A DNA stretch of 64,000 bases from JAJXZJ01 sp050012855. Its GTDB lineage: Bacteria; Verrucomicrobiota; Verrucomicrobiia; Limisphaerales; J093. Below, one piece after another: positions 54,111 to 61,839 of this stretch. A model generated the notes under the pieces. That model saw only the letters and a program-made list of their open reading frames with translations. It had not been told where the DNA came from and made no database searches. The DNA is taken from NCBI GenBank assembly GCA_050012855.1, contig JBEKGJ010000020.1:1-64000 (forward strand). Reading direction: 5' to 3'. The translations under genes and the position numbers were made by a program. Each line of letters starts with the position of its first letter. Within the stretch, counting starts at the first letter, position 1.

Positions 54111-55211
54111 ATGAATCTGAGCGAATTTCTAAGCCCGCCAGGTGCTCATGGGCTGCCGTCCGGGCCGAACGACAAGATCGTCCTTTCGAGCCGGGTCCGG
54201 CTGGCGCGAAACGTCCGCAGTTTTCCGTTCCCCGGCTGGGCCAAGAAGCCCGAGCGGGTGCGTGCCTGCCTGGCGATTCAGCCGGCGGTGGAAGGTCTGC
54301 CGCAGATGAAGGACGGTTTTACCGAGTCCATGGAGGCGCTCTCCGCGCTGGACAAGCAGATCCTGGTGGAGCGGCACCTGATCAGCCGGGAGCATGCGGC
54401 CAAGGCCGCGGGCAGCGGGCTGGTGATCAGCCGCGACGAGTCCTTCAGTGTGATGGTCAACGAGGAAGATCACCTCCGGATGCAGTCGCTCCGTCCGGGG
54501 CTTCAACTCAAGGAAGCCTGGCAGGCGATTGACGCCATGGACACGGCGCTGGAGGCGCACCTCGACTACGCTTTCAGCCCGGAGCTGGGATATCTCACGG
54601 CGTGTCCGACGAATGTCGGGACCGGGATCCGCGTCAGCGCGATGCTGCATCTGCCCGGCCTGGTGCTGGCCGAGCAGGTCAACCAGATCATCCAGGCGGT
54701 CAACAAACTCGGCCTCGCGGTCCGGGGGCTCTTCGGCGAAGGCACCGAAGCCCTGGGCAATGTGTTCCAGGTGTCCAATCAGATGACGCTCGGCGAAAGC
54801 GAGGAGGAGATTGTCGAGCGCCTCAGCAAGGTGCTGGCGCAGATCATTGAACACGAGGAGAACGCGCGCGCCACGCTGTTGGAGAAGAAGCCGAAGGTCG
54901 TGTTCAACCACATCGGCCGCGCCTATGGCATCCTGGCGAATGCCCACAGCGTGTCCTCCAAGGAAGCCCTCAACCTGCTTTCACTCCTGCGCCTGGGCGT
55001 TGACCACGGGCTGTTTCCCGGCGTGGACCGGACGCTGGCCGATCACCTGTTCATCATGACGCAGCCTGCGCATCTGCAATCGCGCCACGCGGACCGCCTT
55101 TCCGCGGACGAACGCGACATCCACCGGGCCGACATGCTGCGCGACGCCCTGCGAAAGGTGAACCGTCCGGCGGCGCCGCCCGCGGCGCCGCCACTGGACA
55201 AGGGAGTCTAA
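54111..55211 (+). CDS. mcsB: Protein arginine kinase
   Basis: 366 residues. The phosphagen-kinase fold is shown by VLSSRVRLARNVRSFPFP, CPTNVGTGIRVSAMLHLP and VRGLFGEGTEALGNVFQVSNQMTLG. Near the C-terminus RDIHRA (in ERDIHRADML) matches the R-D-x-x-R-A motif that binds phosphoarginine in McsB. It marks damaged proteins for ClpCP by phosphorylating arginine. It lies between mcsA and clpC (38 bp before clpC). Confidence 0.95.
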   Translation: MNLSEFLSPPGAHGLPSGPNDKIVLSSRVRLARNVRSFPFPGWAKKPERVRACLAIQPAVEGLPQMKDGFTESMEALSALDKQILVERHLISREHAAKAAGSGLVISRDESFSVMVNEEDHLRMQSLRPGLQLKEAWQAIDAMDTALEAHLDYAFSPELGYLTACPTNVGTGIRVSAMLHLPGLVLAEQVNQIIQAVNKLGLAVRGLFGEGTEALGNVFQVSNQMTLGESEEEIVERLSKVLAQIIEHEENARATLLEKKPKVVFNHIGRAYGILANAHSVSSKEALNLLSLLRLGVDHGLFPGVDRTLADHLFIMTQPAHLQSRHADRLSADERDIHRADMLRDALRKVNRPAAPPAAPPLDKGV

Positions 55212-55249
55212 ACGAGGCAAGTTCCCTGAGGAAAGGATCGTGATAGTCT

Positions 55250-57736
55250 ATGAGTGACGAATCCATGAGCAATTTTACGCCCCGTGCCCAGCAGGTGATG
55301 GCCCTGGCGCGCAAGGAGGCCGATCGCTTCAACCACAACTACGTGGGTACCGAGCACCTCCTCCTTGGCTTGATCAAGCTCGGCCAGGGCGTGGCGGTCA
55401 ACGTGCTCCAGAAGATGGGCCTCGACCTGGAAACGCTGCGCCTCGAGGTCGAGAAACAGGTGGGCACCGGTGGCGACCAGAAGCTCATTGGCAACATCCC
55501 CCTTACGCCGCGCGTCAAGAAGGTCCTGCAACTGGCCTCGAAGGAGGCCCGCGCCCTGAACCACACCTACGTAGGCACTGAACATTTGTTGCTCGGGCTC
55601 CTGCGCGAGGGCGACGGGGTGGCGGCCCGCGTGCTCAAGAATCTCGACGTGGACATCGAGCAGGCGCGGCAGGAAATCCTCAAGGAGCTTGATCCCAACT
55701 TCAGCGGCGAGGAGCCGGGTGGCGGCGAGCCCGGCGAGAAGCCGGAGAAAAAAGGCGACCTCAAGACCCCGGCCTTGAAGGCGTTTGGGCGCGATCTGAC
55801 CGAAATCGCCCGCAAGGGCGAAATGGACCCGGTCATCGGCCGTCAAAACGAAATCGAGCGGGTGACCCAGATTCTGTGCCGGCGCACCAAAAACAATCCG
55901 GTGTTGCTGGGCGAGGCCGGGGTTGGCAAGACCGCCATCGTCGAAGGGTTGGCCCAGGAAATTGCCCGCGGCAACGTCCCGGAACTGTTGCGTGACAAAC
56001 GCGTCGTGACGCTCGACCTGGCGCTCATGATCGCCGGCACCAAGTACCGCGGCCAGTTCGAGGAACGCATCAAGGCGGTCATGGACGAAATCCGCCGCTC
56101 GAAGAACATCATCCTCTTCATTGACGAGCTGCACACGATCGTCGGCGCGGGTTCGGCCGAGGGCACCATGGATGCCTCGAACATCATCAAACCGGCCCTC
56201 AGCCGGGGCGAGCTCCAATGCATCGGCGCGACCACGCTCAACGAATACCGGAAGTACATCGAGAAGGATGCCGCGCTCGAGCGGCGCTTCCAGAGTGTCA
56301 AGGTGGACCCGCCGTCCATCGAGGAGGCGGTCCAGATTCTCAAGGGACTGCGTCCGAAGTACGAGGACCACCACAAAATCGAACTGACCGACGCGGCGCT
56401 GGCCGCCTCGGTCAAGCTCTCCGACCGCTACATCACCGGACGATTTCTGCCGGACAAGGCGATTGACGTCATGGATGAGGCGGGGTCGCGGGCGCGGATC
56501 GGCGCCATGACCCGTCCGCCGGACGTGAAGAACATCGAGGCCGAGATCGAGCAGATCAAGGTCCGCAAAGAGCGCGCGATCAAGGAGCAGGACTTCGAAG
56601 GCGCCGCCGCCATGCGCGACCAGGAGAAGCAGGCCAAGGAGAAACTCGAAGCCGTCCTGAATGCCTGGAAGAGCATCCGCGAGGAGAAGCGCGTCAAGGT
56701 GGACGAGGAAGACATCATGCACGTCATCTCCAAGTGGACCGGCATTCCGCTCCAGCGCATGGGCCAGAACGAGATTCAGAAACTGCTGGCGATGGAGCAG
56801 GAGTTGACCAAAGTGATCGTCGGCCAGAGCGAGGCGGTGGTCGCCATGTGCAAGGCGCTGCGTCGGTCGCGGGCCGACCTCAAGGATCCCCGGCGGCCCA
56901 TCGGCACGTTTGCGCTGCTCGGTCCCACCGGCGTGGGCAAGACCCTCCTCGCCAAGACCCTGGCCGAAAACATGTTTGGCGACAGCAAGGTCCTCCTCCA
57001 GCTCGACATGAGCGAGTACATGGAGAAGTTCAACGTGTCGCGCCTGGTGGGCTCGCCGCCGGGTTACGTCGGCTACGAAGAGGGCGGCCAGTTGACCGAG
57101 GCGGTGCGCCGCAAGCCTTACAGCGTGGTGTTGTTCGACGAGATCGAAAAGGCCCACCCGGATGTCATGAACATGCTCCTCCAAATCCTGGAGGAGGGGA
57201 AGCTCACCGACAGCTTTGGCCGGGCGGTGGATTTCCGCAACACCATCATCTTGCTGACGTCCAACGTCGGCTCCGACATCATCCGCAAGCAGGGCACAAT
57301 CGGGTTCACGCCGGTCAGCGACCAGTTCAGCTACGAGCGAATGCGGGAGAAAATCCTCGATGAAGCCAAGCGCGCCTTCCGGCCGGAATTCCTGAACCGG
57401 CTCGATGACGTCATCGTCTTCCGCTCGCTGGCGAAACCGGACCTGCTGACGATCCTCGATCTCGAGGTCGCCAAGGTGGTGGACCGGCTCAAGCACAAGA
57501 ACATCCGACTCGAACTCGATGCCCGAGCCAAGGAGTTCCTGGCGGAAAAGGGCTACGATCCGATGTACGGCGCCCGGCCGATGCGGCGCGCCGTCGAGCG
57601 CTTTCTGGAGGATCCGCTGGCCGAGGAAATCATCCGGGGCAGCGTGCACGATAACGATCCGATCCTGGTGAGCGTGGACCAGGACAAGCTGGTCTTCCGC
57701 CAGAAAGAGGCGTCCCCGAGCGCGGTCTCCACCTGA
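55250..57736 (+). CDS. clpC: ClpC-type AAA+ unfoldase
   Basis: 828 residues (Met6 could be the start). The N-terminal double Clp-N domain (FTPRAQQVMALARKEADRFNHN, then EARALNHTYVGTEHLLLGLL), first AAA domain with Walker A GEAGVGKTAI, a middle coiled domain with UVR-like RKERAIKEQDFEGAAAMRDQ, and the second AAA domain with GPTGVGKTLL are complete. The putative ClpP loop region lies in the second domain. A good ribosome-binding site (GAGGAAAGGA) precedes the ATG. ClpC unfolds McsB-marked proteins for ClpP; clpP is elsewhere. Confidence 0.97.
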   Translation: MSDESMSNFTPRAQQVMALARKEADRFNHNYVGTEHLLLGLIKLGQGVAVNVLQKMGLDLETLRLEVEKQVGTGGDQKLIGNIPLTPRVKKVLQLASKEARALNHTYVGTEHLLLGLLREGDGVAARVLKNLDVDIEQARQEILKELDPNFSGEEPGGGEPGEKPEKKGDLKTPALKAFGRDLTEIARKGEMDPVIGRQNEIERVTQILCRRTKNNPVLLGEAGVGKTAIVEGLAQEIARGNVPELLRDKRVVTLDLALMIAGTKYRGQFEERIKAVMDEIRRSKNIILFIDELHTIVGAGSAEGTMDASNIIKPALSRGELQCIGATTLNEYRKYIEKDAALERRFQSVKVDPPSIEEAVQILKGLRPKYEDHHKIELTDAALAASVKLSDRYITGRFLPDKAIDVMDEAGSRARIGAMTRPPDVKNIEAEIEQIKVRKERAIKEQDFEGAAAMRDQEKQAKEKLEAVLNAWKSIREEKRVKVDEEDIMHVISKWTGIPLQRMGQNEIQKLLAMEQELTKVIVGQSEAVVAMCKALRRSRADLKDPRRPIGTFALLGPTGVGKTLLAKTLAENMFGDSKVLLQLDMSEYMEKFNVSRLVGSPPGYVGYEEGGQLTEAVRRKPYSVVLFDEIEKAHPDVMNMLLQILEEGKLTDSFGRAVDFRNTIILLTSNVGSDIIRKQGTIGFTPVSDQFSYERMREKILDEAKRAFRPEFLNRLDDVIVFRSLAKPDLLTILDLEVAKVVDRLKHKNIRLELDARAKEFLAEKGYDPMYGARPMRRAVERFLEDPLAEEIIRGSVHDNDPILVSVDQDKLVFRQKEASPSAVST

Positions 57737-57839
57737 CGCGCCGCCGCCACGCCCGTCATCGCCGCAACGGATACTCACGCCGGCCCGGGGCCCGGTGGCA
57801 TTTGGGCCGTGTTCTGATTTCCATCGTAGAACGGAGTTT

Positions 57840-57885
57840 GGAGTCCCGGCTTCAGCCGGTGGGGGCCGCCTGAAGGCGGAACTCC
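57840..57885. repeat. REP-like double hairpin
   Basis: Two 20-bp imperfectly complementary arms (57840-57859 and 57866-57885) enclose 6 bases. Each arm has its own small stem: CCGGC-TTCA-GCCGG and CCGCC-TGAA-GGCGG. No T-tract follows. A further unit near 57922 (GAGTTAGGACACTACCGG) is the complement of the repeat unit seen at 42415 and 53259. The gap 57737-57981 holds no gene. Confidence 0.75.
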
Positions 57886-57981
57886 CAGCGAAATGAACAC
57901 CCTCGCCCCGCCCCGAGAGTTGGAGTTAGGACACTACCGGCGTTTGACGCCGAGGCGCGGCTTGTTCACAGTCCATCCGTC

Positions 57982-58440
57982 GTGGCTCACATTCACGAGA
58001 AGATTGATTTTGCGGTGACCGTGCTGGTGGTTCGTCAACGGCAGGTGCTGGTGGCCCACCACCGGCGGCTGAACGCGTGGCTGCCGCTGGGCGGACACAT
58101 CGAACTCGATGAAGATCCCGAAACCGCCGCGCGGCGCGAGGTGAAGGAGGAAAGCGGCCTGGACATCGAGCTTTTGGGCGAACGGCCGCCGACGAGCTCG
58201 TTGACCACCCGCGCGCTTATCGCGCCCCGGTTTCTGAACGTCCATCAGATTACCCCGACCCACCAGCACATCGGCATGATCTACCTTGCCAGGTCGCCGG
58301 GTAGCACGGCGAGGCTGGCTCCGGCGGAGCATTTCGCTCTCCGTTGGTGTACGAGCGCGGAACTCGACGAATTGCAGCCCGCGATGTCCGAGGCCTTCAA
58401 GTGGTATTGCCGGCGGGCGTTGGCCGAGGTGGCGGACTGA
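57982..58440 (+). CDS. NUDIX hydrolase
   Basis: 152 residues. The Nudix box G-x5-E-x7-R-E-x-x-E-E is present in GGHIELDEDPETAARREVKE followed by ESGLDI. It hydrolyses a nucleoside-diphosphate-linked substrate; which one cannot be told. The C-terminal part (LRWCTSAELDELQPAMSEAF) resembles the 8-oxo-dGTP/MutT-like and general NUDIX group. It is a lone gene before an MFS transporter. Confidence 0.93.
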   Translation: MAHIHEKIDFAVTVLVVRQRQVLVAHHRRLNAWLPLGGHIELDEDPETAARREVKEESGLDIELLGERPPTSSLTTRALIAPRFLNVHQITPTHQHIGMIYLARSPGSTARLAPAEHFALRWCTSAELDELQPAMSEAFKWYCRRALAEVAD

Positions 58441-58469
58441 TCCGCGCCACCCGGCCGGTGACCTGTTCC

Positions 58470-59651
58470 ATGTTCTCCCCGCGCATCAAAACCGGCGTCT
58501 TCGTTCTCGAGGGGATGAACTCCCTCGCGACCGCGCTGTACTTCAACTACCTGTTCTTCCACCTGCGGGACCAGTTTGGGTTCGGCAACCTGGGCAATCT
58601 CTTTTTCTGCGCCGCGAACGGGTTTGTGTACATGGCCATGGCCCGCGGGGGCGGCCGGTTCGCGCAACGGCACGGTTACTTCCGGGCGCTCCGCATCGGG
58701 TTCGTCGTCATGGCGGTCGCGATGATCCTCGGCAGTCTCGCCCACCGCGCGGGCGAGCATTTCGCGATCATGCTCTTCTGGACGTGCGGGCTGTGTTTCA
58801 CCTGGCCCGCGTTGGAGGCCGTGACCAGCGAAAATGAGCCACCCGCGCGCCTGCAGCGGCTGATCGGCATCTATAACGTGGTGTGGGCCAGCACGAGTGC
58901 CCTGGCTTATTTTACCGGCGGCGCGATGCTGGAGAAGCTCGGCTACCGCAGCATTTTCCTTGTGCCGCTGGCCATCCACGCCGGCCAGATCGCCCTCCTG
59001 GGCGCGTTGGAGGTGGTCCACCGCCGCGCGCCGGGCCCTTCGCTCGAACCCGCCGGCGAGGCGGTCGCGCCCGCTTTTGCGCCGCGCCCGGCCGTGCCGC
59101 CCGAACGGTTTCTGAAGATGGCCCTGCTGGCGAATCCATTTGGCTACCTGGCGATGAACGCGCTTCTGCCGGTGCTGCCCCAGCTCTCGGCACGGCTGGG
59201 ATTGACCCCGATGTTCGCCGGCTTCTTTGGCTCGGTCTGGTTCTTCGCCCGCACCCTCGCCTTTGTGGTTCTGTGGCAATGGACCGGCTGGCATTACCGC
59301 TACCGCTGGCTGGCCGGGAGTTATGCGGCCATGGGGCTGATGTTCGTGGTGATCCTGCTGGGGCACGGCCTCTGGCTGCTGGTCGCCGCCCAACTGGTCT
59401 TCGGCGCCGCGCTCGGCCTGCTCTATTATTCCTCGCTGTTCTACGCGATGGATGTCGGCGAAACCAAGGGCGAACACGGCGGGTTCCACGAGTCCGCCAT
59501 CGGCGCCGGCATCTGCGCCGGTCCCGCCGTCGGCGCCGTGGCCTTGCGCTTCTTTCCCGAGCAGCCGAACGTCAACATCTGGGCGGTGACCGGCCTGCTG
59601 GCCCTCGGGTTCTTCGCCCTGCAACACCTGCGTCATCGCCGGGTTGGCTGA
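58470..59651 (+). CDS. Major facilitator superfamily transporter
   Basis: 393 residues from ATG 58470; the longer frame to 58344 overlaps the NUDIX gene in another frame. About eleven or twelve TM helices are visible (FFCAANGFVYMAMARGGG, IGFVVMAVAMILGSL, MLFWTCGLCFTWPAL, MGLMFVVILLGHGLWLLVAAQLVFG). MFS-type permease; substrate unknown. It is followed 26 bp later by cinA. Confidence 0.82.
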   Translation: MFSPRIKTGVFVLEGMNSLATALYFNYLFFHLRDQFGFGNLGNLFFCAANGFVYMAMARGGGRFAQRHGYFRALRIGFVVMAVAMILGSLAHRAGEHFAIMLFWTCGLCFTWPALEAVTSENEPPARLQRLIGIYNVVWASTSALAYFTGGAMLEKLGYRSIFLVPLAIHAGQIALLGALEVVHRRAPGPSLEPAGEAVAPAFAPRPAVPPERFLKMALLANPFGYLAMNALLPVLPQLSARLGLTPMFAGFFGSVWFFARTLAFVVLWQWTGWHYRYRWLAGSYAAMGLMFVVILLGHGLWLLVAAQLVFGAALGLLYYSSLFYAMDVGETKGEHGGFHESAIGAGICAGPAVGAVALRFFPEQPNVNIWAVTGLLALGFFALQHLRHRRVG

Positions 59652-59677
59652 CGCACCGCTCGGCGCGTTCCCGTATT

Positions 59678-60940
59678 GTGAACCTGGAAATCATCAACAC
59701 CGGCAGCGAACTGATGCTGGGCCGCGTGCTCAACTCGCACCAACAATGGCTCTGCCGGCAGCTCAGCGATCGCGGCTACGTCGTGGCACGTCAAGTCGCC
59801 GTCGCCGACACCGCCGTTGAAATCCGCCAGGCCGTGAGCGAATCGCTCGCGCGCGGCGGACTGGCCATCACCACCGGCGGTCTCGGGCCCACGACCGACG
59901 ACCTCACCCGGGCTGCGCTCGCCGAATTGCTCACCCGCCCGCTCCACGAGGATGGCATGGTGATGGCTGCGATCGAAGCGTGGTTCCAGCGCCGGGGCCG
60001 CCCCATGCCCCCGAGTGTCCGACTCCAGGCGCAGGTGCCCGCCGGGGCCATCGTGCTGCCCAACGCCCACGGCACCGCGCCGGGGCTCATCCTCGAAGCC
60101 GGCCCGACGGCCGCATCGCCTGATCGCCCGTCCGCCTGGCTCGTGATGCTGCCCGGACCGCCTCGCGAGCTGCGCCCCATGTTCGCCGAACAAGTGTTGC
60201 CGTGGCTGGCGCGTCAGTTCCCGCTGGACACGCCATTTTACGCCCGCACGCTCCGGACCACGGGCCTCGGCGAATCCATGGTGCAGGAGCGGATTGCGGG
60301 CCCACTGGCGTCGCTGGTCGCGGCCGGCCTGGAAATCGGCTACTGCGCGCGGGTCGGCGAAGTGGATGTCCGTCTGGCCTCGCGTCGGCCGGATGCGATT
60401 GCGCTCGTGGCCGAGGCCGAGGCGCTGGTTCGGGAGTGCATGAGCCGGCAGGTTTTTGGCAGCGAGGACGACACGCTGGAAGGCGCGGTTGTGCGGCTGC
60501 TGACCGGGCGGCGCCAAACGCTGGTGGTGGCCGAGTCCTGCACCGGCGGGCGGCTGGCCAGCCGGATCACCGACGTGCCGGGCGCCTCGGCGGTGTTTCT
60601 GGGCGGTGTGGTCAGTTACAGCAACGCGTTGAAACAGCGCCTGCTCGGGGTTCGGGCCGAAACCCTCGCCGGCGCGGGCGCCGTCAGCGAAACCACGGCC
60701 CGCGAAATGGCGGAGGGCGCGCGCACCCGGCACGGCGCTGACTATGCGCTGGCCGTCACGGGCATCGCCGGCCCCGGCGGCGGCACGCCGGCCAAGCCCG
60801 TGGGCACGGTGTTCATCGCGCTGGCGACGGCGCGCGCGACCACGGTCATCGCGCCTTTGAATCCCTACGACCGCGAAACGTTCAAGAACGTCACCACCCA
60901 GCAGGCGCTCGAATTGTTGCGACAGGAACTGCTGGCCTGA
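59678..60940 (+). CDS. cinA: CinA-like nicotinamide-nucleotide amidase
   Basis: 420 residues from GTG 59678. The N-terminal MoCF-like domain starts VNLEIINTGSELMLGRVLNSHQQWL and has TTGGLGPTTDDLTRAAL; the C-terminal CinA domain has VVAESCTGGRLASRITDVPGAS, FLGGVVSYSN and TGIAGPGGGTPAKPVGTVF. Such proteins deamidate NMN to recycle pyridine nucleotides and are sometimes linked to competence. Normal full length. Confidence 0.94.
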   Translation: MNLEIINTGSELMLGRVLNSHQQWLCRQLSDRGYVVARQVAVADTAVEIRQAVSESLARGGLAITTGGLGPTTDDLTRAALAELLTRPLHEDGMVMAAIEAWFQRRGRPMPPSVRLQAQVPAGAIVLPNAHGTAPGLILEAGPTAASPDRPSAWLVMLPGPPRELRPMFAEQVLPWLARQFPLDTPFYARTLRTTGLGESMVQERIAGPLASLVAAGLEIGYCARVGEVDVRLASRRPDAIALVAEAEALVRECMSRQVFGSEDDTLEGAVVRLLTGRRQTLVVAESCTGGRLASRITDVPGASAVFLGGVVSYSNALKQRLLGVRAETLAGAGAVSETTAREMAEGARTRHGADYALAVTGIAGPGGGTPAKPVGTVFIALATARATTVIAPLNPYDRETFKNVTTQQALELLRQELLA

Positions 60941-61006
60941 GCCGATGCCGGAGTCGTGGCCCAGCGGTCCACGACCCATCGGAACGAGCAGGCACAGCCG
61001 CGGAAG

Positions 61007-61726
61007 TCAGAACTTCAGGTTCCAGGCTGACTGAGAATACTTCTCCCGCACGAGCGCTTCCACGCGGCCAAGAGGAGGCTCGCGGAGTTCTTCATGGGCC
61101 TCCCAGACGTCGCGCAGCGCGGCCTTCACCGCCGCGGCGGGCAACTCCAGGTTCATCAGGAAATCCGCGTGCGAGCGATTCGCGCGGTAATGCGGCTGTC
61201 GCAATGGCATGGGCAGCAACCGCCCGGCGGCCGCAAGATCGAAATGCAGCAGAAACGTCCCGTGGAATAGCAGGGCATGTTGCTTGCGCCGTTGCGCGTT
61301 GCCGGAGAATTTGCGTTCGCGAATGGTCAGGTCGGTGTCGCCGTCTCGCCGGACGGGCTGACCGGTGAGGATTTGCAGCGCGCGTTGATGGCGGGTCAGG
61401 ATGAACACGTTCGTTTGGGTGATGCTGGCGAAGGCCGGCGCGTCGTCCACGCGGCAGACGAGCGTGTAATTCAGGCAGCCGGGGCCTTGCAGGACCGTCC
61501 CGCCGCCGCTGGCCCGGCGCAACACGGGAACGCCGGCGCGCTCACAGGCTTCCAGGTCTGCCTCGCGGGCGGCGCGGTTCGCATAGCCGAGCACGACAAA
61601 CGGGCGTTCCGATTCCCAGAAGCGCAGGACGGGCGGGCCTTCGCCGGCCTCGCAGGCATCCAGCAACGCCTCGTCCAGGGCGAGGTTTTCCGCCGGCGTC
61701 GGCCGGGTGAGATCGAGGTATTTCAT
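61007..61726 (-). CDS. lplA: Lipoate-protein ligase A-like protein
   Basis: 239 residues from Met8 of the longest frame (ATG 61726). The BPL/LplA fold is shown by WESERPFVVLGYANRAAREADL, VLRRASGGGTVLQGPGCLNYTLV and the lysine-containing RERKFSGNAQRRKQHALLFHGTFLL. It attaches lipoate or octanoate to E2 or H proteins. It is transcribed divergently from aceE, fitting a role in pyruvate dehydrogenase maturation. It could instead be an octanoyltransferase of the LipM type. Confidence 0.85.
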   Translation of the reverse strand: MKYLDLTRPTPAENLALDEALLDACEAGEGPPVLRFWESERPFVVLGYANRAAREADLEACERAGVPVLRRASGGGTVLQGPGCLNYTLVCRVDDAPAFASITQTNVFILTRHQRALQILTGQPVRRDGDTDLTIRERKFSGNAQRRKQHALLFHGTFLLHFDLAAAGRLLPMPLRQPHYRANRSHADFLMNLELPAAAVKAALRDVWEAHEELREPPLGRVEALVREKYSQSAWNLKF

Positions 61727-61839
61727 ATTGTGTGCCGGCGGTTCCAATGTATTTTAAGCCGCGCACCGGGCGCAACGGTTTTGCCTGTCATACCGGGCGG
61801 GCCGTGGAGTGTCCCTTTTGACCGGATGCCTTTTTGATC

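Noticed and set aside
60968..60995. GTCGTGG...CCACGAC hairpin between cinA and lplA as terminator
   Set aside because: The stem is good but there is no U-tract in either direction.
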